Origin: Balneolales bacterium
GTDB taxonomy: Bacteria; Bacteroidota; Rhodothermia; Balneolales; Natronogracilivirgulaceae
Direction: 5' to 3'
NCBI GenBank assembly: GCA_007135895.1
Contig: SLHZ01000155.1
Coordinates: 1 to 6,450, forward strand
Length of the DNA stretch: 6,450 nt
Under the pieces are notes generated by a model. It saw only the letters and a list, made by a program, of their open reading frames with translations. It was not told where the DNA came from and searched no databases. Every line of letters starts with the position of its first letter. Position 1 is the stretch's first letter. Positions 1 to 5,296 of this stretch are shown here, piece after piece. The position numbers and the translations under genes are program-made.

Positions 1-80
1 ACATCTTTAAACTCAGTGAAAGATTTCCCCCGCTTTTTCATTTTCTTGACGTCTTTTTCGAATCGGTTGGTACGGGTAAT
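1..80 (-). CDS. YafQ-like mRNA interferase toxin, 5' end only (runs off the left edge)
   Basis: This is the N-terminal 26 codons of a probable RelE/ParE-fold toxin of the YafQ type, a ribosome-dependent endoribonuclease held in check by the DinJ-type antitoxin just upstream. The visible peptide contains Phe-Glu-Lys-Asp-Val-Lys-Lys followed by a Lys-Lys-Arg-Gly stretch and Phe-x-Asp-Val, which lines up with the first strand and first helix of E. coli YafQ (Tyr-Ser-Lys-Asp-Val, Lys-Arg-His-Lys). The frame is closed upstream by a TGA at 98-96. Only two starts are plausible. An ATG at 41-39 overlaps the antitoxin stop as ATGA but would remove the first strand. An ATT at 80-78 sits behind a purine-rich GAAAGAAGAAG and gives the family-length N-terminus. 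I chose ATT on homology, although ATT starts are rare. Catalytic residues lie outside the window. Confidence 0.6.
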   Translation of the reverse strand, partial: MTRTNRFEKDVKKMKKRGKSFTEFKD

Positions 81-352
81 CTTCTTCTTTCGATATCAAG
101 ATTCTCGAAAAGTTGTTCCGGAGAATCAAATTCGGTTACGTTTTTTCGGGATTTAGCGTCAGAAATGGCCTTTTGTGTAGTTTCATTGGGGATTTTCATT
201 TCAAAGGGCAAACCCCGATGCAACTTAACCTGCTTGAAAAATATTCTTATGGCCTCGGTAGTATTGATGCCAAGCTGTTCAAATATTAGTTCGGTATCTT
301 TTTTTAAGCCAGGTTCGACCCTTGCTCGAACTGTGGAGGTTTTAGTAGACAT
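38..352 (-). CDS. RelB/DinJ-family antitoxin
   Basis: This is the antitoxin of a type II toxin-antitoxin pair. It would bind and neutralise the YafQ-like toxin and repress the operon through its ribbon-helix-helix N-terminus. Residues 6-14 (Thr-Val-Arg-Ala-Arg-Val-Glu-Pro-Gly) form the DNA-contacting strand, followed by helices with Leu-Gly-Ile-Asn-Thr-Thr-Glu-Ala-Ile-Arg. Then comes the typical Gly-Leu-Pro-Phe-Glu turn (about 47-51) and a DinJ-like end, Leu-Phe-Glu-Asn-Leu-Asp-Ile, at about 81-87. E. coli DinJ stops at the equivalent of that Ile (86 aa). This protein continues for a 17-residue basic tail, rich in Arg, Lys and Ser, that is translated across the toxin's 5' coding sequence. The ATG at 352 has only A/T-rich sequence before it and no Shine-Dalgarno. 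Family assignment is secure; the matching toxin type is inferred from the neighbour. Confidence 0.93.
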   Translation of the reverse strand: MSTKTSTVRARVEPGLKKDTELIFEQLGINTTEAIRIFFKQVKLHRGLPFEMKIPNETTQKAISDAKSRKNVTEFDSPEQLFENLDIERRRLPVPTDSKKTSRK

Positions 353-383
353 ATTTTAGTTTATTTTAGGTGAATATACGACC

Positions 384-412
384 AATGTAGCACAATTGTG
401 CTACAATTTCAA
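384..412 (-). promoter_or_regulatory. toxin-antitoxin promoter
   Basis: Read on the minus strand, TTGAAA (412-407) and TACATT (389-384) are separated by 17 bp, about 30 bp upstream of the antitoxin ATG. The palindromic operator lies mainly between the two hexamers. The spacing fits a sigma70-like promoter; Bacteroidota-type promoters use different motifs, so the exact start is uncertain. Confidence 0.5.
386..405. promoter_or_regulatory. 20-bp perfect palindrome, likely antitoxin operator
   Basis: The sequence TGTAGCACAATTGTGCTACA is a perfect 20-bp inverted repeat lying 34 bp before the antitoxin start and within the promoter. Ribbon-helix-helix antitoxins of the RelB/DinJ family typically bind such palindromes to autoregulate their operon, and the position would block RNA polymerase. 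Confidence 0.75.
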
Positions 413-514
413 CGCAAAAATGATCACTGAAGTATAAGGTAGTAAGCGGGCACCTCTGCTGTTGCTACTAACTGTTTGTTAATTTGCATCTTATATTCCA
501 TTTACAGAATGTGC

Positions 515-595
515 ACGTAACAATCGCATCAACCGGGCGTGTATGGGGCTGTCGCCCCATGATAACCGGCTGTCCACGCCGATTATGCGTTGAGC
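515..595 (+). other. attC: attC-type integron recombination site
   Basis: This 81-bp imperfect palindrome has attC architecture. R'' is ACGTAAC (515-521). The spacer AATCGC (522-527) and L'' (528-541) follow. The terminal hairpin has arms ATGGGGC (543-549) and GCCCCAT (554-560) around TGTC. L' is 575-586 and R' is GTTGAGC (589-595), which fits GTTRRRY exactly. Folding L'' onto L' leaves C530 and one of the G residues at 535-537 unpaired. An unpaired C on the top strand (G on the bottom) in the 5' half is the polarity mark of true attC sites, and the 5' arm resembles those of classical aadA cassettes and Vibrio repeats. By that polarity the site closes a cassette lying to its left, which would contain the toxin-antitoxin pair in reverse orientation. 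R'' departs from RYYYAAC at one base. No integrase is in the window. Confidence 0.72.
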
Positions 596-805
596 ATTAT
601 GTGGCATACTTATTGCCATTGCATTTTTTCTGAATTTCGATAACATATACGAGTGTCGTGTACACAATAGAACTAAGACTGCTCGAATAGTACCCTGTCA
701 CAGTCCGATTATTACCTGAAATTGCCCGGAAATTACCCGAAATTCGCTTGCACAATGATAATAATCACCTTCAATGCCGATGAGCAGCTCCTCCGGAAAC
801 TGTCT
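596..805. other. intergenic stretch with short degenerate repeats
   Basis: No gene is supported here. It lies between the attC site and the 3' end of the secreted protein gene. The only structure I see is a run of 10-11-bp near repeats at 711-744 (ATTACCTGAA, ATTGCCCGGAA, ATTACCCGAA, ATTCGC), which can equally be read as two 21-bp units. No convincing terminator stem with a T-run follows the stop codon at 806. Confidence 0.4.
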
Positions 806-3124
806 TTACTTGACCAGAGTCATCCTGCGGGTGGCCGACTGGTAGGGCGTCTGCAGGCGGTACAGGTAGACACCGCTGGAGAGCCCGGAGCCGTCAAAGG
901 CAATGCTGTGTTTACCGGCATCAAAACGGCCCTTTGCAATTTCAGCCACCCTCTGCCCTGCCGCATTGTAGAGCGAAAGGGTGAGGTCGCTTTGGACCGG
1001 GAGATAAAACCGGATACTAGTCGTTGGATTGAACGGATTTGGATAGTTCGGCTTTAAAATCAAACTCCCGGGGAGCTCCCGCCCAAAATCATCGCTGTCC
1101 GTAATGTCCTCTATGCCGGTTGGCTCCCGGAGTCCGGTCTGGTAGATGTAGAAACCAGGTCCGCCGGTTCGACCCAGAATGGTCATATCACTGTTAGCTC
1201 CCAATAACCCGGCCTGGGTGGGCAGGAATACACTTTCGGGCCATTCTTCAAAGGCATAGACCACCGCTGGCTCCACTTCCTCCGGGTCACTGATGTCCAG
1301 CGTGTAAAGAAACGCATTGGAAGCGGAGTTTCCGATAACCGCCGCGAAGGCCATGTCATCCTGAATCATGACACCTTTCAGATCCTGAGGCGCCGAATAG
1401 ATGGCGGACCGCCAGACGAAAGTGATATCCGAAAGGTCGTAAAACAGCAGATCCGCTCCTTCGGCCCCCACCAGATAATCATTGTAGATCTGCGGACTGG
1501 TAATTGGCCGGATGGGCTGGCTACGGACTATGGTCACCTCATCAGGATCGCTGATATCGAAGATCCTGAGATGACCCCCGCCAACCCGCCGGACGGATAG
1601 CAGATAGTCGCCATAGACCAGCGGATAACGGGGAGCGGAACTGATAACACTCAGGTTTTGGGTCGAAGAGAGTACGGGATTGGAAAAATCCGATATGTCT
1701 ACCGCCTCAAAGCGACTCTCACGGTTCGCATCCGAAATGTCAAGAAAAACATGGTTGCCCCTGGCTGTCGCGTGGACATTGCTCATCTTTTGACCATCAA
1801 AGGTGTATATGCTCACGACCTCCGGTGATACCGGATCAGAAATATCGATTAGTTCGAAACCGGTCTCCGAAGTGACAATCAGGGTCTCTTCGTCAAAGGG
1901 GGAAAGTTGTGTCACACCGGTAACCCGGACATGTCCCAGTGTGGCAGGCGCCATATGGTCCGCCACGTCCACCACATGTAGAACGGAATCCTGCGTAAGC
2001 ACGAAGGCCATGTCATTGTGATGCCATACATCCTGCAGATTACCCGTGGCAGGGATAGTTGAAACCCATTCGGCCGTATTGTCTTCATCGAGCTGGTAGT
2101 GGAGCAGTCCGGTTGCCCCGGCCGCAATGAAAAGAGCGCCCTCATGCACGTCAAAATCGTACAGTTCAAGGTCCGGCTGTATGGCTTCGGCCAGCACGGG
2201 ATTCTCCAGATCGGTGATATCATAAACGAGCAGCTCGCCGGGACCGGACACTGCGGTGGAGTTGGCCAGGAGATAGAGAAGGTCCCCGTCAACGGCGATA
2301 GTGCTGATATTCAGCCCGTCTGAAGCATCGATCACCGCAAGCTCCTGTGGGTCCGACGGATCCGAAATATCGTAGATATGGACGTTACCGGATGATACCC
2401 GGAACAGATAATCGTCGATTACACGGATATTCGAATCGGCGGTCATTCTCGTCCCAAGAGGTATCTTGAGAGTCTCCCTGATATCTTCCCGATCACTGAG
2501 ATCAACGACATGAAGGTTTTCGTTGGTGGCCACATAGGCCTTGTCGCCGACAATATCATACGCGCGGACCACGTCGGGTCTCGTAATATCAATACCGACC
2601 GTTCGTATCAAGCTAATCTGATCTGACGGATTGCCGGCGTCGTAAACAGAGAAGTTCTGCAGATTGAATGCAAATCCAAGATCTCCATGGATCCGGAATT
2701 GTGAACCGGTAACAGATCCGGAATAGTTTTCAAATGCCCGGTCAACATCCTGATAGTAATAGGTTAGCCTGTCTCTGTGTTCGCTGCTCGCGGCAAAGAA
2801 AAAATCATCATGGTAGAAGATCTGGTCAATGCCGGAAATCTTTGTAAGAATTTCGCGTGTTACAACCGGTGAATCGGGATTGCTGAAGTCGGCCGTCCGG
2901 AGATAGGTGCCGTAATTATACAGAACATCCCCGCTGTCGATAATCCGGACCGATGTCACGGGTCCGTGACCCCAGATCCCGTTGATTTTTGTGAGTCCGT
3001 CCTGTGCCCCGGCAGAAGTGGCAGCGGTCGTGATAAGGGAGGAGATCATTACGATGACAGCGAAAATCATCATGAATGTGGAAGCAAGCGGATGTTTAGG
3101 AACAAATTCCGACATGATAAACAT
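806..3124 (-). CDS. secreted LVIVD-repeat beta-propeller protein with T9SS C-terminal sorting domain
   Basis: This is a large exported protein, probably cell-surface attached or released by the type IX system; no enzymatic role is evident. In this ATG frame (772 aa) a hydrophobic segment at about 15-34 precedes Ala-Gly-Ala at 38-40, a likely signal peptidase I site before Gln-Asp-Gly. The body carries at least nine copies of an LVIVD-type repeat, recognisable by Tyr/Phe/Val/Ile/Leu-Asp-Ile-Ser-Asp-Pro (for example near residues 251, 426, 475, 522 and 610), expected to fold as propeller blades. The C-terminal 85 residues are a Por-secretion tail: Asn-Tyr-Pro-Asn-Pro-Phe-Asn-Pro, then Gly-Val-Tyr-Leu-Tyr-Arg-Leu, ending Met-Thr-Leu-Val-Lys. 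Candidate starts are GTG at 3181, ATG at 3124 and ATG at 3115. The GTG would translate part of an 18-bp repeat array into a Cys-rich leader, so I prefer an ATG. No Shine-Dalgarno is visible for any of them. Confidence 0.92.
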   Translation of the reverse strand: MFIMSEFVPKHPLASTFMMIFAVIVMISSLITTAATSAGAQDGLTKINGIWGHGPVTSVRIIDSGDVLYNYGTYLRTADFSNPDSPVVTREILTKISGIDQIFYHDDFFFAASSEHRDRLTYYYQDVDRAFENYSGSVTGSQFRIHGDLGFAFNLQNFSVYDAGNPSDQISLIRTVGIDITRPDVVRAYDIVGDKAYVATNENLHVVDLSDREDIRETLKIPLGTRMTADSNIRVIDDYLFRVSSGNVHIYDISDPSDPQELAVIDASDGLNISTIAVDGDLLYLLANSTAVSGPGELLVYDITDLENPVLAEAIQPDLELYDFDVHEGALFIAAGATGLLHYQLDEDNTAEWVSTIPATGNLQDVWHHNDMAFVLTQDSVLHVVDVADHMAPATLGHVRVTGVTQLSPFDEETLIVTSETGFELIDISDPVSPEVVSIYTFDGQKMSNVHATARGNHVFLDISDANRESRFEAVDISDFSNPVLSSTQNLSVISSAPRYPLVYGDYLLSVRRVGGGHLRIFDISDPDEVTIVRSQPIRPITSPQIYNDYLVGAEGADLLFYDLSDITFVWRSAIYSAPQDLKGVMIQDDMAFAAVIGNSASNAFLYTLDISDPEEVEPAVVYAFEEWPESVFLPTQAGLLGANSDMTILGRTGGPGFYIYQTGLREPTGIEDITDSDDFGRELPGSLILKPNYPNPFNPTTSIRFYLPVQSDLTLSLYNAAGQRVAEIAKGRFDAGKHSIAFDGSGLSSGVYLYRLQTPYQSATRRMTLVK

Positions 3125-3133
3125 ACAGGTTTG

Positions 3134-3220
3134 TTGTGAGCGCACATTACATTGTGAGCATGTATTGCATTTTGAGCGCACATTGCCATTGTGAGCATGT
3201 ATTGCATTGTGAGCTGATCT
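3134..3220. repeat. 18-bp tandem repeat array at the 5' end of the secreted protein gene
   Basis: Four units plus a partial fifth start at 3134, 3152, 3170 (19 bp), 3189 and 3207. Two forms alternate: TTGTGAGCATGTATTGCA, and a form with GAGCGCACATT. The array abuts the ATG candidates of the secreted protein, and part of it would be translated if the GTG at 3181 were used (six-residue repeat Gln-Cys-Asn-x-x-Ser). Confidence 0.85.
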
Positions 3221-3247
3221 GGCTGAAAAACAACTCCTTCCAGGTGA

Positions 3248-3263
3248 ATAGTTCCGGAACTAT
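3248..3263. repeat. 16-bp perfect palindrome upstream of the secreted protein gene
   Basis: ATAGTTCCGGAACTAT is a perfect inverted repeat in the only part of this intergenic region not covered by tandem arrays. It could be an operator or a weak hairpin. On the plus strand a T-rich stretch follows, but no plus-strand gene ends here, so I do not call a terminator. Confidence 0.4.
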
Positions 3264-3294
3264 CTGTAATTTTTTCAATTAGTTCATTGTGCCC

Positions 3295-3441
3295 CTATCG
3301 TCGATATGGTACACTCTTTCATCGAAATTGTGCCCGATCTCGTCGACATGGAACACTCTTTCATCGAAATTGCGCCCGATCTCGTCGACATTATGCTCGT
3401 TTGTATCGAAATTACGCCATTTTTCACTGACATTTCGCCAG
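3295..3441. repeat. 21-bp tandem array with 42-bp higher-order period
   Basis: Seven consecutive 21-bp units begin at 3295, 3316, 3337, 3358, 3379, 3400 and 3421. Odd units resemble TCGTCGACATGGAACACT and even units TCATCGAAATTGTGCCCG, so neighbouring pairs repeat more closely with a 42-bp period. Units 3-4 match 1-2 best, and the rightmost units are the most decayed. Because 21 is a multiple of three, several frames stay open. A 49-codon minus-strand frame (3433-3284, ATG to TGA) and a plus-strand frame both encode seven-residue repeats, but openness in several frames argues that coding is incidental. Confidence 0.9.
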
Positions 3442-3476
3442 TTTCTTTCAGCTCCGAATAACTCAGAATAACCGCA

Positions 3477-3571
3477 AATCCACCGGGATGCCTATAAATC
3501 CATCGACATTACCATAATTCCACCCGCATGACTGCAATTCCACCGGGATCACTACAAATCCATCGGGATGG
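3477..3571. repeat. 20-bp tandem array running into the histidine kinase 3' end
   Basis: Units start exactly every 20 bp at 3477, 3497, 3517, 3537 and 3557, with consensus AATCCACCGGGATGACTACA. The unit at 3557 and the end of the unit at 3537 encode the last kinase residues (Ile-Pro-Met-Asp-Leu and the TAG at 3554-3552). The other copies lie downstream of the stop. A 20-bp period shifts frame at each unit, so the copies are non-coding. Confidence 0.88.
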
Positions 3572-4844
3572 TAAAAGAAAAGACCGATCCCTGGTCTTTC
3601 CGGCTTTTGACATCGATGGTTCCACCGTGGTCTTCGATGATTCTCTTGCTGATGGCCAGACCAAGTCCGGTGCTGGACTCCCCTGCCGTGGGACGGCTTG
3701 AGGATTTTTGAAACGGCTGGAAGATCATGGACAGCTCATCGCTATTGATGCCGATACCCTGATCGATGACCGAAGTTATGACCCTGTCGTTCTGCACCTC
3801 GACCGTAACCGTGATCTCCGATCCTTTATGAGAAAACTTGATGGCATTGCTGATGAGATTATTCAGCACTTGCTCGATTTTGTTTTCGTCCATCCTGAGC
3901 ATCAGTTCTTTTTTGTTTTCGTCCATCCCGAGCATCAGTTCTTTCAGGCTATATTCGGCCCGGATGCGTATGTCCTTGTAACCGCCCACCAACTGGTTGA
4001 AATGCACGGTTTTCCTCACCAGCCGGATGTAATCACTCTTTTCCAGATTCAGCTCCAGTGAGCCGGATTCAATTTTCGAAACATCAAGCAGTTCCGTCAT
4101 AAGTCGCAGTGAAAAGTGGAGCCGCTCGGAGATACTTTCCAGGAAGCCCTGCTGCTCTTCTTCTGAAAAGCTGTCTTTGTCCGTGTTCAGGATGTCGGCA
4201 ATGGAAATAGCGGTGGAAATCGGGTTTCGCAGGTCATGCGCCGTGATGTTCAGAAACCGGTTCTTTTCCCGGTTGAGGATGGCAAGGTCGGCATTGGCTT
4301 TCTTGAGTTCCTGGAGCGCGTTCTCCAGCAGGACTTTCTCCTTGGTCAGCTGGCGCTGCAGATTGCTCGTTTCCATGTTGAGCTCCACCATTCGCCGGTT
4401 TTGTTCGGTGATACGATCCAGGTCGATTTCACCAGCGATCAGTATCTCTTTTCCTTCCACAAAAACACGGGCATTGATGGTTGTATACGAACCCGGATCT
4501 TCCCCCAAGGTCATCATACCGTCGAAAACAGGCCGGTCTGTTAATTCGCGAGGCCGGTCTGTTAACTCGCCAGGCCGGTCTGTTGATTTGCGAGGTCGGC
4601 CTGCTAATTCGCGAGGCTGATCTGTTGATTTGAGAGGCCGGTCTGTTAATTCGCGTTTTTCCGCCAACCTGACAAGAGTTCCAAAATCCGGGTTTTTAAG
4701 GCTTGCAACGGGATCTTTTCCGCTCAGATGCCGGAAAGCCTTGTTGCTGAAAACCAGTTCCGGCTTTTCAATATGGAAGATCGCAAGGCACAGGGCGCTG
4801 CTCTCCAGTGCGGCATGATTAATGATTGGCAGCCACTTTTCCAT
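3552..4844 (-). CDS. soluble PAS-like sensor histidine kinase
   Basis: This 430-aa cytosolic kinase has no transmembrane segment. A PAS-like sensor region (about residues 12-140, with Leu-Val-Phe-Ser-Asn-Lys-Ala-Phe) is interrupted at 64-105 by six seven-residue repeats. A coiled coil (about 145-195) leads to the HisKA motif His-Asp-Leu-Arg-Asn-Pro with phospho-acceptor His203. The ATPase domain has an N box (Asn-Asn-Leu-Ile-Ser-Asn, 328-333), G1 (Asp-Gln-Gly-Ile-Gly, 361-365), F box (Phe-Gln-Pro-Phe, 375-378) and G2 (Gly-Leu-Gly-Leu, 393-396), so it should be active. The start is the ATG at 4844, which overlaps the previous stop as TGATG. An upstream in-frame ATG at 4907 would add 21 residues inside the neighbour. 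The kinase is probably translationally coupled to the helical protein and takes its signal from the B12 protein; its response regulator is not in view. An 11-residue duplication precedes the N box. Confidence 0.94.
   Translation of the reverse strand: MEKWLPIINHAALESSALCLAIFHIEKPELVFSNKAFRHLSGKDPVASLKNPDFGTLVRLAEKRELTDRPLKSTDQPRELAGRPRKSTDRPGELTDRPRELTDRPVFDGMMTLGEDPGSYTTINARVFVEGKEILIAGEIDLDRITEQNRRMVELNMETSNLQRQLTKEKVLLENALQELKKANADLAILNREKNRFLNITAHDLRNPISTAISIADILNTDKDSFSEEEQQGFLESISERLHFSLRLMTELLDVSKIESGSLELNLEKSDYIRLVRKTVHFNQLVGGYKDIRIRAEYSLKELMLGMDENKKELMLRMDENKIEQVLNNLISNAIKFSHKGSEITVTVEVQNDRVITSVIDQGIGINSDELSMIFQPFQKSSSRPTAGESSTGLGLAISKRIIEDHGGTIDVKSRKDQGSVFSFTIPMDL
3878..3943. repeat. 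33-bp in-frame tandem duplication in the kinase ATPase domain
   Basis: Bases 3878-3909 are repeated at 3911-3942 with a single mismatch (offset 33 bp). The result is two copies of Lys-Glu-Leu-Met-Leu-x-Met-Asp-Glu-Asn-Lys just before the Ile-Glu-Gln-Val-Leu-Asn-Asn helix. Homologous kinases normally have one such segment here. Confidence 0.9.
4530..4655. repeat. six 21-bp in-frame repeats inside the kinase PAS-like domain
   Basis: Units start at 4530, 4551, 4572, 4593, 4614 and 4635, with consensus AGGCCGGTCTGTTAATTCGC plus one base. The first and last are identical. On the minus strand they encode seven-residue repeats of the form Arg-Glu-Leu-Thr-Asp-Arg-Pro, alternating with Arg-Lys-Ser-Thr-Asp-Arg-Pro. 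Strongly charged and proline-rich, they probably form an exposed loop. Confidence 0.95.
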
Positions 4845-5296
4845 CAGACGGGGGGCTCTTGTTCTCCGGTGATTTTGTCGAATAACGGGATGTAAATCTG
4901 GATCCATTCGTACAGGGGCAGGATATCCAGATAGGCCTCACGGGGCAGTTCCTCTTCAAGTATAAGAATCCAGGAATTGATCTGCGCCGCCCAGTAGGTC
5001 GGTGAAAAGCTTCTGCTCCGGTAAGCCCGGAAGACCCAAAGGATGGTCTCCACCAAAACTTCGGAGTTAAAATCTTTCAGAATGGAGGCAATGAACCGGG
5101 CATGGTTGGCATGGTTGTCTTTCATCATATCCCGCGCGTTTTCCGGAACCAGATCCCGAATGTCCGCCCTCTCCGTCATGTGGCTGTTGATCCGGGCCAC
5201 CATCTTTTCCGATGCATTGCGGTAGGCTTCGGCCGCGGGTTTCCCGAAAGGTCCCAGTTTTGCGGCACTCTCAAAAAGGATTTGTTTGTCCATCAT
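4844..5296 (-). CDS. helical protein of unknown function, middle gene of the B12 sensor-kinase operon
   Basis: I cannot name this 150-aa protein. It appears all-helical, with no signal peptide or membrane span. A central stretch has Asp-Asn-His-Ala-Asn-His-Ala-Arg-Phe-Ile (about 60-69), followed by Trp-Val-Phe-Arg-Ala-Tyr-Arg-Ser-Arg-Ser-Phe-Ser-Pro-x-Tyr-Trp and Trp-Ile-Leu-Ile-Leu-Glu-Glu-Glu-Leu. From memory, this layout (Asp-x-x-x-His, a Trp helix, an Arg-Ser/Gly-turn-Pro, then a Leu-rich helix) resembles helical domains found next to cobalamin-binding sensors, but I cannot confirm a family. It overlaps the B12 gene by about 25 bp upstream and the kinase start by one base downstream, so all three should be made together. 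A role as linker or co-sensor between the B12 protein and the kinase is inference. An alternative ATG lies one codon in, at 5293. Confidence 0.85.
   Translation of the reverse strand: MMDKQILFESAAKLGPFGKPAAEAYRNASEKMVARINSHMTERADIRDLVPENARDMMKDNHANHARFIASILKDFNSEVLVETILWVFRAYRSRSFSPTYWAAQINSWILILEEELPREAYLDILPLYEWIQIYIPLFDKITGEQEPPV

Noticed and set aside
543..560. Rho-independent terminator (strong GGGGC stem)
   Set aside because: No T-run follows on either strand, and the stem is the terminal hairpin of the larger attC fold.
1803..2323. Open frames on both strands within the secreted protein gene
   Set aside because: They overlap the 772-codon frame with its clear LVIVD and T9SS motifs and show no family features of their own.
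3289..3471. Plus-strand frame of 60 residues with Leu-Ser-Ser-x heptads
   Set aside because: It is created by the 21-bp array, starts with GTG without a ribosome-binding site, and minus-strand frames are equally open.
3477..3571. CRISPR array
   Set aside because: Units are 20 bp head to tail with no spacers; the same is true of all other arrays in the window.
4177..4818. Plus-strand open frames with Arg-Ser-Val-Asn-Ser-Arg-Gly repeats
   Set aside because: They are the complement of the 21-bp repeats in the kinase gene, and repeat length keeps several frames open. The kinase frame has intact catalytic motifs.
4844..4907. Kinase start at the upstream ATG (4907)
   Set aside because: It would add 21 residues inside the preceding gene. 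The ATG at 4844 gives a TGATG junction and a conventional N-terminus.
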